IMG/VR virus record: IMGVR_UViG_3300009011_000002
Span: 62,001 to 126,000 of that record
Reading direction: 5' to 3' (one strand)
DNA length: 64,000 nucleotides
Source of the DNA: a virus
Shown here: positions 52,346-60,834 of the stretch, piece after piece
How the letters are laid out: the number at the start of each line of letters is the position of its first letter
Position numbering within the stretch: position 1 is the first letter of the stretch
The notes under the pieces: model-generated
What the model was told of the DNA's origin: nothing
Database searches by the model: none
The model's input: the letters and a program-made list of their open reading frames with translations, nothing else
Program-made: the position numbers and the translations under genes

Positions 52346-53743
52346 TTAGGCTTGACGGATCGAACCCATCGGGATGCCGTCATTGCCGTCTACCACTTCG
52401 CGGTGGTTGTACGGACGGATGTACGGCGATTGGATGCCCAACAGGAACGCATACAGCGCGTCGATGAAGCTTTGGGTGTAACGCTTGTACAGCTTGGTCT
52501 GGAAGTCGAGCGCTTCTTCCTTCAGCGGTACCGGCAGACCTGGGGCTTCGTAGGAGTAAACCACCCACTCGTTCAGGTCGAGGCCGATGTTGCCACCCTT
52601 GCCGTGCAGCTCTTGCAGGATGTCGTTGGCGGTCGATTCGATCCAGTCCATGCCGAACTTGGCAGAGAAGATGTAGATCGCCTTCATGAAGTGGCTGGAA
52701 GCCAACAGACGGGTCTTCACCACTTGACGCCACAGGTCCAGGATAACCTTGTGGTTGCGCAGACGGTTCTGGTACTTGTCCATCATCCGGTTCATCTGCT
52801 TGTTCATCACCGTGAGGCGACGGACTACCAGTTTAACCGGGTCAGGGAACGTCTGCCAGTCGTCCAGATTCACCGCGTTGTCGCCCAGGATCACTTCACC
52901 CGATTCAGGGAGTTCAGGGAACACACGGTCCAGGCCGATGTTGATGGCCGAGAAGTCGTTGACGCCCTTAAAGGTGAGGTACAGGTCGTGGTCTTTCCGG
53001 GGGATCAGGTCCTTCAAGCCATCCGCCAACTTGGTCGCGTGAGCGATCTTGTCATCGAATTCCTTGTTGAACTGCTTGGCCACACGGTCGAGTTGCAGGA
53101 GGTCTTCTTGCAGGATATCGTCGTCTTCATGCTTGCCCGAGCTACCCAGCCAGTGGAGGGGCAACTCTATAGGAGACAGGAATTCGTGCAGGCCATCGCC
53201 GTACTGATAACGCCACAACAGCTGGTTACGGAAGACGTTGATGATCTCGTCGAAGCGGTGGTGAGCGGCCTGTTCCAAGAACGTTTTATAGTTCTCTTCC
53301 ATGGTCACGTAGGTGTAGGAAGCACCTTCCGCAATGTCGTAACGGACGTAGCGTACGTGACGCTCACCCTTGTAACCCTCGTACAGACTTACCATCGGTA
53401 CGATGCCTTCCATTTCAGGGTGCTTATGGAAGAAGTAGTTGAACACGCCGTCGCACAGTTCACGGAATTCCGGGGTGCGGTTGGATTCCGGGTGGGTAAA
53501 CTCGGTTGGCGAGATGATCTGAATCCGCGGGATGGTGGTCTGCCAGACTTCAGGAATAGGCACGTATTTACCAGGGCTACCCAGGGTAAGGTCTGCCGCC
53601 AACACCCGGCCGTACGTAGACTTCATTTCGTTACCCAGCACGAACTTGTCGCCGCTCAAGGCTTCAGACACAGCAGCCCGATCTTCCTCGACGCCCGCGA
53701 CCAGTTCTTCAACAGTCGGGTATTCCATTTCTTTATCAGACAT
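52346..53743 (-). CDS. Virion structural protein (465 aa)
   Basis: A soluble, mixed alpha/beta protein, Asp/Glu-rich, without catalytic motif. C-ending codons point to strong expression. It is divergent from the intein-bearing helicase gene across 29 nt, so the promoters must overlap coding or be very compact. Virion role inferred from composition and neighbours. Confidence 0.58.
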   Translation of the reverse strand: MSDKEMEYPTVEELVAGVEEDRAAVSEALSGDKFVLGNEMKSTYGRVLAADLTLGSPGKYVPIPEVWQTTIPRIQIISPTEFTHPESNRTPEFRELCDGVFNYFFHKHPEMEGIVPMVSLYEGYKGERHVRYVRYDIAEGASYTYVTMEENYKTFLEQAAHHRFDEIINVFRNQLLWRYQYGDGLHEFLSPIELPLHWLGSSGKHEDDDILQEDLLQLDRVAKQFNKEFDDKIAHATKLADGLKDLIPRKDHDLYLTFKGVNDFSAINIGLDRVFPELPESGEVILGDNAVNLDDWQTFPDPVKLVVRRLTVMNKQMNRMMDKYQNRLRNHKVILDLWRQVVKTRLLASSHFMKAIYIFSAKFGMDWIESTANDILQELHGKGGNIGLDLNEWVVYSYEAPGLPVPLKEEALDFQTKLYKRYTQSFIDALYAFLLGIQSPYIRPYNHREVVDGNDGIPMGSIRQA

Positions 53744-53772
53744 TGCTGTACTCTCTTTTTCAAGGATTCGAT

Positions 53773-56613
53773 ATGTTAACTGACTTTTTCTCGGTAGGTG
53801 TTAAACAGACTGGGAACTACGTGCACATTACCGGAGTTTCCTACAAGGCACTCGAACGCGATATCAGTAAGTTCTACAGCACCAGTCTACTCAACAAGTA
53901 CCAAATTCGTCGTGAGTCGTGGGACACCATCAAGGTCCACAACTTCTTCTTGGTGGAGCTCTATGAGATCCTCCGTGAACTGTTGCAGCTGCGTACAATG
54001 GCCAGCCGCCGTCGGGATCTGGCAGAGCTCAGACACCTGCTGGAAACCGAAACGTGGATCAAGGATACTGTTAACCCAGTAGGCACTCCTTTTGATTTCA
54101 GTAAGCTGGATCGTTTTCAAACCAAGCTCTTTCCGGAACAACGGATGTTCTTGGAACAGTACCCGTTGTTGGTTAAGAGTTTCCACCTGAAAGGTTTCCT
54201 GCTGGACGCAGTACCCGGCAGTGGTAAAGCGATGCCCCTCGACACCAAGGTTAAAGTCCCCGGTGGGTGGCGAGAGATAGGAGACCTTAAAATAGGCGAC
54301 CTAGTAATAGGACCCAAAGGGAACACCACTACGGTCACTGCCGTCTACCCGCAAGGTGAAACGGATGTGTACCGGTTCATCTTAGAAGATGGTCGTACAG
54401 TGGATTCTCACCCTCTGCATTTGTGGGAAGTAGTAGAGACTGACTTCGAGGGTACTACTGAACCTCGTACTGCGGTGACTACAACGATTGATATCGTTAA
54501 CCACTTCAGTCAGTTCAGTTATCACCTCCCCATGGTCGGTGAAATAGGAGGTATTGACCTCTCCACAACCACTGACTGCCTGGGGGTTGCCCAAACCCTT
54601 CTTCGCTCTGACGTAGATATTGGGAGCTCAGTGTTAGAACTCCCGTACAACGATCGCTTCAACATTACCAAGGCCATGCTGGAAGCATCTGGCATTCAAC
54701 TGGACGGTAAAGCGATTGCCTTCTCCAGTGATGGACACCAAGCCGCAGAGAACTTCCGAGACCTCATGTGGAGTCTGGGTGGTCGTGCGATAGTAGGTAC
54801 CTTTGAAGGTAAATCGGTTTGCTGGTTCTTCCACCGTGAAGTGGTCGCGCTAGTGAACAACCTGATCATCGGTGATCCTGCTTTGACCATCAACCTGGAA
54901 GAACACCAACGCACACTGTTGGGTATCCGGGCAGTACACAAGGTAGACCCCGAGGAAACCGTCTGTATTGCGATTGACAGCGAAGATAAGCTGTTTGTGG
55001 TAGATGACTACGTCGTCACCCATAACACGTTCACGTCGCTCGTATGGAGCCAATTGGTGAGTGATGCACCCACCGTGGTATTGGCCCCGCTGAACGTGGT
55101 AGACGAAGTGTGGGTGAAGGAGTTTGTCAAGCACTTCAAGAAGCCACCAAAGGTCTGGACAACCAAGTCCGGGGTAGCCCTTAAAGAGGGTTATGATTAC
55201 TACATCGTGCACCACGACTACTTGCAACGGGAAGGGTTCAACATCCTCTTGCGGTTCCTCGAGACCTACTGCAAGAACAACAAGGTCAAGCCTAAGCTGA
55301 TCATCGACGAGTCCCACAACTTCAACGAGATCAAAGCCAAGCAGACCCAGCGGCTTATTCAGTTGGCGGATGCAAACGTGTTCTCGGATACGTTGCCAAT
55401 GTCGGGTACGTTGTTCAAGGCCTTGGGGAGCGAGCTGTTCCCGATGCAGTGCCTGATCGACAAACACTTCGACACCATTGCCCGTCAGTTCTTCTTGGCG
55501 AGCTACGGTCGTAACCGACCTGCACTGATGACGTTGCTGTCTCACCGGATCGGTAAGGTGAAGTTTACTATTCCTGAACTGGTCGGGATGGGAGCGGCTC
55601 CTCCATTCGAGATCGTCAAGGTCCAAGTACCAGGCAGTGACAAGTACACGCTCGATGCGATCCGCTTGCAAATGCAGACGTACATCGCCGAACGGGTCAA
55701 GTTTTACAACCACCACATGCCTGCGTTTATCACGTTCTACAATGACGTGATCAGTCGTTACGAGTTCTCCATTCGTACTCACCCAAAGGAACTGGAGGAG
55801 CTGCGTCGCTACAAGACAATCGTTCGCCGCTTCCAGACCCAAGGGTACAACAACTTCACTGATGCACAGGACAGTGTGTTCTGTAAAGAGGTGGAGGTAA
55901 ACATTGAGCGAGACCTCAAAGGTAAAGAACTGGCAGATTTCCGTAACGTGAAGTCAGCAGTGAAGTACCTCGGGTTGAAACTCCGTGGGGAGGCATTGGG
56001 TAACGTACTGGGCAGGGCCCGTATCAACGCGATCAAGGATATGATCGAATATGCGGACCTTCCCAAGTACATCGACAACGTGGAGAAGAAGACGGTTATC
56101 TTTACCTCGTACGTCGAATCCCTTCAATTGACGAATGACCATTTGCGAGCGAAGGGTTACAACCCAGTCATGGTGTACGGGGCTACCAACCACGAACGGG
56201 ACATGCTGGTGGAGCAGTTCAAAACGGATCCTCGGGTAAACCCCCTGGGTGCGACCTACTCCAGCTTGAAGGAAGGCTACCCCCTCCTGATGGCCAACCA
56301 GATCATCTCGTTGGATGCACCGTATCGAGACGGGGAGATCAAGCAGGTACAAGCCCGTGTATGGCGAACCGGCCAGGACACCCAGTGTTTCTTCTGGATG
56401 CTCGATCTGGACACCGGCACAAAGCTGAACATCACCACCCGTAGCTTGGACATCTTGGCATGGAGCCGTGACCAAGTAGACACCCTTCTGGGGCGCTTGG
56501 ACACACCTGTAGCGTTCACAAACGTTACCGGGCAGGAGATGTTAGACCTGAGTGAAGAACCCTTCTCTAAACCGCTCCGATCCAGTAACAGCGTTTTGTC
56601 TCTCTTTAACTAG
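53773..56613 (+). CDS. Superfamily 2 (SNF2/UvsW-like) helicase interrupted by an intein
   Basis: 946 codons; 680 residues after removal of the intein. Motif I is AVPGSGK (residues about 146-152) completed by Thr419 after the intein. Motif II is LIIDESHNF (DExH). Later helicase motifs include MSGTLFKAL, IFTSYVESLQL and QVQARVWRTGQ (motif VI, ARxxRxGQ type), as in SNF2 ATPases. It should remodel DNA or DNA-protein complexes using ATP. ATG at 53773 (AGGA 7 nt upstream) is preferred to the longer in-frame start. The exteins are inactive until protein splicing restores GSGKT. It opens a plus-strand run that continues into fibre-like genes. Confidence 0.88.
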   Translation: MLTDFFSVGVKQTGNYVHITGVSYKALERDISKFYSTSLLNKYQIRRESWDTIKVHNFFLVELYEILRELLQLRTMASRRRDLAELRHLLETETWIKDTVNPVGTPFDFSKLDRFQTKLFPEQRMFLEQYPLLVKSFHLKGFLLDAVPGSGKAMPLDTKVKVPGGWREIGDLKIGDLVIGPKGNTTTVTAVYPQGETDVYRFILEDGRTVDSHPLHLWEVVETDFEGTTEPRTAVTTTIDIVNHFSQFSYHLPMVGEIGGIDLSTTTDCLGVAQTLLRSDVDIGSSVLELPYNDRFNITKAMLEASGIQLDGKAIAFSSDGHQAAENFRDLMWSLGGRAIVGTFEGKSVCWFFHREVVALVNNLIIGDPALTINLEEHQRTLLGIRAVHKVDPEETVCIAIDSEDKLFVVDDYVVTHNTFTSLVWSQLVSDAPTVVLAPLNVVDEVWVKEFVKHFKKPPKVWTTKSGVALKEGYDYYIVHHDYLQREGFNILLRFLETYCKNNKVKPKLIIDESHNFNEIKAKQTQRLIQLADANVFSDTLPMSGTLFKALGSELFPMQCLIDKHFDTIARQFFLASYGRNRPALMTLLSHRIGKVKFTIPELVGMGAAPPFEIVKVQVPGSDKYTLDAIRLQMQTYIAERVKFYNHHMPAFITFYNDVISRYEFSIRTHPKELEELRRYKTIVRRFQTQGYNNFTDAQDSVFCKEVEVNIERDLKGKELADFRNVKSAVKYLGLKLRGEALGNVLGRARINAIKDMIEYADLPKYIDNVEKKTVIFTSYVESLQLTNDHLRAKGYNPVMVYGATNHERDMLVEQFKTDPRVNPLGATYSSLKEGYPLLMANQIISLDAPYRDGEIKQVQARVWRTGQDTQCFFWMLDLDTGTKLNITTRSLDILAWSRDQVDTLLGRLDTPVAFTNVTGQEMLDLSEEPFSKPLRSSNSVLSLFN
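54229..55026 (+). other. Class 3-type intein in helicase P-loop
   Basis: 266 residues between GSGK and TFTS. The first residue is Ala instead of Cys/Ser. Block A is MPLDTKVKVPGGWREIGDLK. Block B is DSHPLHLWEV, with Trp. Block F begins ETVCIAIDSEDKLFV, with Cys at the F:4 position. The end is VVTHN, followed by extein Thr. Trp, Cys and Thr together form the WCT signature of class 3 inteins, in which the F-block Cys replaces the N-terminal nucleophile. The middle has an endonuclease-remnant look (SSDGHQAAENFRDLMWSLGG) but no clear LAGLIDADG motif, so mobility may be lost. Confidence 0.88.
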
Positions 56614-56624
56614 GACGATTCCTC

Positions 56625-57047
56625 ATGGTTGACATCGTAGAAAATGCTGAAAGCTTCCCGCCCGTGCCACTGCTCGCGATGGGTGATAAAGCACTCGGTG
56701 GGGGCGAACAAGCACCCGCTAACAAACAGGCTGTTGCACTGGCCAAACGCACCGCAAACGTCAAGAAAAACCTTGATGATTTGATCGGGGTGTCGATTCA
56801 TCTTATTGGGAAGCTCGGGGGTCAAGATGAACTCGAAGCCATCGACACTGACGGCCTTCTCAAGTGGACTGGGTACATCGTTAACGGTGTTCTCACTGTT
56901 TGGGACGGCGCAGAGTGGGTAGGTATTAACGCTTTGGTTAGTGAGGCTCCTGGCAACGCTCTCTCCTTAGGGGAGGACGGTAAGCTGTACGTTTCAAACG
57001 ACATCAATGCTGACATTGTTCAGTCCTACAACGCCGCAAAGGAATAG
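56625..57047 (+). CDS. Fibre/collar-like small virion protein (140 aa)
   Basis: A low-aromatic protein with a C-terminal GNALSLGEDGKLYVSND segment, of the kind found in trimeric phage fibre or collar shafts. AGGA lies 9 nt upstream of ATG. It starts 11 nt after the helicase stop and is followed within 4 nt by 57052-57606, so it belongs to a fibre-like gene train ending with Kelch B. Confidence 0.6.
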   Translation: MVDIVENAESFPPVPLLAMGDKALGGGEQAPANKQAVALAKRTANVKKNLDDLIGVSIHLIGKLGGQDELEAIDTDGLLKWTGYIVNGVLTVWDGAEWVGINALVSEAPGNALSLGEDGKLYVSNDINADIVQSYNAAKE

Positions 57048-57051
57048 TCTC

Positions 57052-57606
57052 ATGTCCCTCGAATTGCAATTGGTTGCACTTGCCCAAGCCGTCGCCGGTG
57101 ACGTCAAAGCCCTGAAAGCCGCCCACGGTGATCTGTCGGCCCTCGACACCACCGCCAAGGACAGCCTGGTTGCCGCCCTGAACGAAATCTTCGCCCTGGC
57201 TCAAGCTGGTGGTGGCGGTGGTGTGGCGATCGACGACGCCGCTGGTAACGGTGATACCACCGTTGTCTGGTCGGCCGACAAAGTCTTCGACGCGATCGAA
57301 GCTGCCAAGACTGCCGTTTCCAACGCAGTCAAATCCGACCTCCTGGGCGGTGCCGGTGAAGCATACGACACCTTCAAGGAACTGCAAGACCTGCTGGTCG
57401 GCCAAGACGACGCCGTCGCTGCACTGACCCAGCTGTTCAACAATGCCGTGCGCTTCGACCAGGCTCAAACCCTGACCGACCCGCAGAAGGCCTTCGCCCG
57501 TGGTAACATCGGCGCTGCTGCTGATGCCGACCTGGATGCTCTGGTCAGCGCTGTTGGCGACACCGAAGTCGACCTGGTTGCTGCGTACACCGCCGCCAAG
57601 GCGTAA
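57052..57606 (+). CDS. Fibre-like Ala-rich protein (184 aa)
   Basis: Very Ala/Asp/Leu-rich with a GGGGG loop at about residues 53-58. It ends with TLTDPQKAFARGNIGAAAD, the 'QkaqARaNIGa' motif common at the start of tail-fibre shafts. GC-rich, C-ending codons distinguish it from its neighbours and suggest very high expression or recent transfer. It lies 4 nt after 56625-57047 and 3 nt before 57610-57834. Confidence 0.65.
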   Translation: MSLELQLVALAQAVAGDVKALKAAHGDLSALDTTAKDSLVAALNEIFALAQAGGGGGVAIDDAAGNGDTTVVWSADKVFDAIEAAKTAVSNAVKSDLLGGAGEAYDTFKELQDLLVGQDDAVAALTQLFNNAVRFDQAQTLTDPQKAFARGNIGAAADADLDALVSAVGDTEVDLVAAYTAAKA

Positions 57607-57609
57607 GCC

Positions 57610-57834
57610 GTGAGCCTCGCCGGTGCGATACTGGCGTTCGTTAGCGCAGTGGGCGCCGACATCAAAACCTTGTTTACCAACAAGGTTGATAAAGTCGCTG
57701 GCAAGGGGTTGTCGAGTAACGATTATACTGATGATGACAAGACTGCGCTTGCGTCGTTGGTATCGGGTGACGAGGTGGTGCAGCAAAAGCTGCTCGATCT
57801 CCAATCCCAGATCGATGCGTTGAAAGGCCCCTGA
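57610..57834 (+). CDS. Small fibre-like protein (74 aa), GTG start
   Basis: Contains KVDKVAGKGLSSNDYTDDDK, the 'VDKvxGKgLStNDyT..eK.kL' repeat found in many phage fibre and host-contact proteins, followed by a short helical C-terminus (QSQIDALKGP). The start is GTG at 57610, 3 nt after the previous stop. It looks like an exchange module of a fibre gene rather than a stand-alone enzyme. Confidence 0.6.
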   Translation: MSLAGAILAFVSAVGADIKTLFTNKVDKVAGKGLSSNDYTDDDKTALASLVSGDEVVQQKLLDLQSQIDALKGP

Positions 57835-57849
57835 CAGGGTTTTATCTAA

Positions 57850-57885
57850 CTATAAGCTCCCTGGCTTAGGCTGGGGAGCTTATAG
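57850..57885 (+). terminator. Terminator hairpin in the fibre gene train
   Basis: CTATAAGCTCCC inverted repeat with a 12-nt loop, between 57610-57834 and Kelch B. No U-tract, so Kelch B may also be transcribed by read-through. Confidence 0.6.
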
Positions 57886-57913
57886 CCACTTCTCAATCCT
57901 GTTGGACACAACT

Positions 57914-58825
57914 ATGATCGAATCACATTTGTACCAGACCAAAGCTGCTCTCCCACCGCCTGTTATTGCGGGTGAATACAAGCAGAAAACTTCAGCTGCT
58001 GTTAACCGTACCGCGCACGCTGCCGTTGCAATTGACAACAAGATCTACGCGTTTGGTGGTAGTCATCAGATTCTTAACAGTGTCATGGAGGTCTATGACA
58101 TTGAAACCGATCAGTGGGCCAATCTTGCCACTCAGGGCACACCTTCCCCGAGACACTCCATTGCCAGTTGCGTCTTGAACGGTAAACTCTACATCTTTGG
58201 TGGTTCGACCACCACTGCTTGGAGTCCTACCGCTGAAGCTTACGTGTTTGACCCAGCCACCAACATCTGGACCAAACTGGCTAACCAACCTGCTGCGTTG
58301 TGTATCCAAACGGCCGTAGCCATCAAAGGTAAGATTTACCTCTTCGGTGGATTTAACGGGGGTAGCTCGGTTAACAGCTTCTACGAGTACGACCCTGTCA
58401 GTAACACGTACCGGACGATCCCTAACAGTCAGTCGGTCAGCCATGGTCACAGGGCAGTTAACATCGCTGACCGGATGTTTGTAGTGGGTGGAGTGGCAGG
58501 CACCCCCTTGTTGAGTCGTTGCGTTGCATACGACCCGACGGCTAATACGTGGGCGACATACGCCTCGTCCCCATTGGCTAACACGTACACGTTTACCGAT
58601 ACATTGGGTGGGTACCTTTACATGTTTGGCGGGAGTCGTAATACAGACACCACCACGCATAACAGGTTATTCAGGTTCCACCCACCCAGCAACACTTGGG
58701 ACGAACTCCCTACCGGGGCTCAAGCGGGTTACTACGGTGTTATGATTCCCGTCGAAGATCGGTTGTATCTGCACGGTGGTCGGAACTCCACCACGTTGTT
58801 CCCTGCGTTGTGGGAAATCACCTAA
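57914..58825 (+). CDS. Kelch-repeat beta-propeller protein B
   Basis: 303 residues with about six Kelch repeats marked by IYAFGG, LYIFGG, IYLFGG, MFVVGG, LYMFGG and LYLHGG, and by W positions (DQWANLATQG, NIWTKLANQ, NTWATYASS, NTWDELPTG). Built like the 48816 protein, 9 kb away. ATG at 57914 is preferred; an in-frame TTG lies 4 codons upstream. As the last gene of the fibre-like train, it is a good candidate for a receptor-binding tip; inference only. Confidence 0.8.
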   Translation: MIESHLYQTKAALPPPVIAGEYKQKTSAAVNRTAHAAVAIDNKIYAFGGSHQILNSVMEVYDIETDQWANLATQGTPSPRHSIASCVLNGKLYIFGGSTTTAWSPTAEAYVFDPATNIWTKLANQPAALCIQTAVAIKGKIYLFGGFNGGSSVNSFYEYDPVSNTYRTIPNSQSVSHGHRAVNIADRMFVVGGVAGTPLLSRCVAYDPTANTWATYASSPLANTYTFTDTLGGYLYMFGGSRNTDTTTHNRLFRFHPPSNTWDELPTGAQAGYYGVMIPVEDRLYLHGGRNSTTLFPALWEIT

Positions 58826-58847
58826 AAGCAAAAAAGAAAACCAATGG

Positions 58848-58875
58848 CCTACCTCTCCCAATTGGGAGAGGTAGG
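58848..58875. terminator. Bidirectional terminator palindrome
   Basis: CCTACCTCTCCCAA inverted repeat. On the minus strand it is followed by a T-rich run (GGTTTTCTTTTTTG). Lies between Kelch B and 58886-59152. Confidence 0.85.
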
Positions 58876-58885
58876 TAAGGAATTC

Positions 58886-59152
58886 TTAGTTGTTTTCTCG
58901 CAACTCTTCCAGTGCCAAGATAAGCTGATCGCGTAACTCGTCAAGCTTATCCATTTCGGGATCGAGGTTAGCCATTTGGATCATCAGCTCGCCGCGCTCT
59001 TTACTGACCGTGCTTTTGTTACGCTGCTTTTCTAGCTCACCCTGCTTCTCGAAAAGGGTGTCAATTTCTCGTGTAAGCTTTTCGATGGCGTCGACGTGTT
59101 CTTGTTCGGTTTCGTAGCCTTCTACAGCATACTGCCTATTTTTCTTTTCCAT
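58886..59152 (-). CDS. Small coiled-coil protein (88 aa)
   Basis: Nearly all helical and highly charged, with heptads across about residues 15-85 (HVDAIEKLTREIDTLFEKQ). Probably a coiled-coil dimer or an adaptor. Last gene of the train below the promoter element at 60001. No family recognised. Confidence 0.6.
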   Translation of the reverse strand: MEKKNRQYAVEGYETEQEHVDAIEKLTREIDTLFEKQGELEKQRNKSTVSKERGELMIQMANLDPEMDKLDELRDQLILALEELRENN

Positions 59153-59180
59153 AATAGGTAGCCTTTAAACAAAAAGAAAT

Positions 59181-59196
59181 GGGGAGTTTCCTCCCC
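59181..59196 (-). terminator. Intrinsic terminator
   Basis: GGGGAG-GAAA-CTCCCC on the minus strand, followed by ATTTCTTTTTGTTT. Ends the 59208-59624 gene. Confidence 0.8.
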
Positions 59197-59207
59197 GTAA
59201 GTTGCAG

Positions 59208-59624
59208 TTAGAAGCGAGCAGCTTCGATCTCTTCTTCCGACAGGTCGTCGTAGTAATGATCGAGCGTTACTGCCTCCTTGGTTACAGCACCACGTTCCCA
59301 CATCATCAAGATGCGAGCCCTGTACTGCACGTCCACACGGTTAGGGCAATCCCCCAGCGTGGCTACCAAGGACAGCGCTTTACCCAAGGGACGGATGTCT
59401 TCCTTGGTGAAAACGTAGACGCTGATCTGCGCAATCGCGTACTGCATGATCAGCTTGAGCTCGGTAAAGAACTCGGGAACTTCTTCCTCGAGTACTTTAA
59501 AACCCAGCTGCTCGGCGCGCCAGTCTTCCATGGCGAACTTGATGCCGCCATGCTCAACCACTACCAATGGACCGAAGTTCAGTTCGATGCCAGAGTCATG
59601 CATACGGATAATATTTTTAACCAT
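59208..59624 (-). CDS. Unknown protein (138 aa)
   Basis: A soluble mixed alpha/beta protein. The N-terminal SGIELNFGPLVVVEHGGIKF is beta-like and the C-terminal DDLSEEEIEAARF is acidic. It is second in the unit started at 60001. Family not recognised. Confidence 0.6.
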   Translation of the reverse strand: MVKNIIRMHDSGIELNFGPLVVVEHGGIKFAMEDWRAEQLGFKVLEEEVPEFFTELKLIMQYAIAQISVYVFTKEDIRPLGKALSLVATLGDCPNRVDVQYRARILMMWERGAVTKEAVTLDHYYDDLSEEEIEAARF

Positions 59625-59635
59625 GGTAAATCTCC

Positions 59636-59953
59636 TTAAATGTAACGGGAATGGAATTGGGGATCTTCGGACATCAACTTAAGCAGAGATGGGCTGGACT
59701 TCACCAACGAACTCATCTCAACGTCGAACTTACCATTCTTCTTCACACGAAGAAGCCCCAACTCGTAGCCAAACTCGATGCTGTCGAATTTGATGAAATC
59801 ACCTTCGTTGCAGTAGGTCATAGCCAACTGCAACATCCGAGGCATGGCGGTGTCGAAATAGCTGTAGCGGCGGACCATGATGACTTCTTTCGAAGTTGCA
59901 CGGTGCATGGTGGCCAGTACACGATAACGAGGGGTGGTGATCTCAATGCTCAT
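59636..59953 (-). CDS. Unknown protein (105 aa), first gene after early promoter
   Basis: A soluble basic protein with an EITTPRYRVLATMHRAT beta-like start. AGGAG lies 8 nt upstream of ATG. 48 nt from the promoter element at 60001-60008, so it heads the unit with 59208 and perhaps 58886. Family not recognised. Confidence 0.6.
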   Translation of the reverse strand: MSIEITTPRYRVLATMHRATSKEVIMVRRYSYFDTAMPRMLQLAMTYCNEGDFIKFDSIEFGYELGLLRVKKNGKFDVEMSSLVKSSPSLLKLMSEDPQFHSRYI

Positions 59954-60000
59954 GTATACAACTCCTAAAGGTGAAAGACTTAGTTGTCTTTATCCTCTTG

Positions 60001-60008
60001 GTAATATA
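60001..60008 (-). promoter_or_regulatory. phiKZ-type early promoter element
   Basis: Minus-strand TTTTTCAGACCTATATTAC, exact TATATTAC. Immediately after the 60031-60061 terminator and 48 nt before the 59953 start. Confidence 0.75.
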
Positions 60009-60030
60009 GGTCTGAAAAAGAATGTAACTT

Positions 60031-60061
60031 AACCTCAGTAGCCCTTAGGGCTACTGAGGTT
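60031..60061 (-). terminator. Terminator hairpin
   Basis: AACCTCAGTAGCCC inverted repeat with a short centre, after the 60074 gene. It is followed on the minus strand by the AAGTTACATTCTTTTT segment that leads into the next promoter element; the arrangement is the same at 12541/12504. Confidence 0.78.
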
Positions 60062-60073
60062 AAACTGATTCAT

Positions 60074-60631
60074 TCAGTTAATGTTGAAATGCGCTTCCAA
60101 GCTTGCGATACCTTCTGACATCTTCCCGAATACACCGTGGTGGTGAACCTTGTTGCCGTCAGATTCGATGACAAAAACAGTCACCTTAATCTTGCCAGCA
60201 TCAGGTCGGGTCTCGATGGTAACACGACGAGACAACTTATCGGCTGCCGCATAAATCGCATCGAGACGCTCGTCGTTAGGTTCGTCAAAGATACCCCAGT
60301 CTTTCTGTGGGAAGTACATGTTCTCGACGTACGCCAACAATTCGTTTAATGTGTCAAACCACTTGTTACGACGAAGCTGACTTTGGTCGGTATAACGAAG
60401 GTCCCACCCACGCCGGGTCAAGTGGCGCTGCATTATCTTCAACCCGAAGGCTTCTGTAGAGAAGGAGTTGTAGCTTGACTCTGCTTGGAAAGCGGCTTCA
60501 ATACCCTTACCCAGCAAACGGTTTAGGAGATCTTGAGCCCGAGCACCGTGTACTGCAACTTCCTTGGCGAAATGGGCTTGAGTTTCCGCTTCGAGTTCTT
60601 CAGCAGTAGGGCAAGGTAGAATTTCTTTCAT
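60074..60631 (-). CDS. Unknown protein (185 aa)
   Basis: A mixed-charge soluble protein with helical N-terminal 60 residues and a beta-rich C-terminal part (VTVFVIESDGNKVHHHGVF). AGGA 6 nt upstream of ATG. Last of a long train of small genes begun at 63640. No family recognised. Confidence 0.62.
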   Translation of the reverse strand: MKEILPCPTAEELEAETQAHFAKEVAVHGARAQDLLNRLLGKGIEAAFQAESSYNSFSTEAFGLKIMQRHLTRRGWDLRYTDQSQLRRNKWFDTLNELLAYVENMYFPQKDWGIFDEPNDERLDAIYAAADKLSRRVTIETRPDAGKIKVTVFVIESDGNKVHHHGVFGKMSEGIASLEAHFNIN

Positions 60632-60639
60632 GGGTATCC

Positions 60640-60834
60640 TTATCGACCTTGGTATTGTTCCCAGAGTTCTTCGATCTCTGCTTTGAGTTTCAGCGAGTCT
60701 TGGAACGGTTTACGGTTTTCCCAGGTGGACTTCTGCCGCAGCTCGTCCATCTCCCGACGGAGCACCACGATACGGGAATAGATGGCTGCTTGGTCCACAG
60801 CACGGTTACCGGTGAGGTTAGTCAGTCTGGCCAT
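60640..60834 (-). CDS. Small helical protein (64 aa)
   Basis: Helical and highly charged throughout (RREMDELRQKSTWENRK). ATG at 60834 is chosen for AGGG 8 nt upstream; the longer in-frame ORF is out-of-context. It overlaps the end of the 60818 gene by 17 nt. Confidence 0.6.
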   Translation of the reverse strand: MARLTNLTGNRAVDQAAIYSRIVVLRREMDELRQKSTWENRKPFQDSLKLKAEIEELWEQYQGR

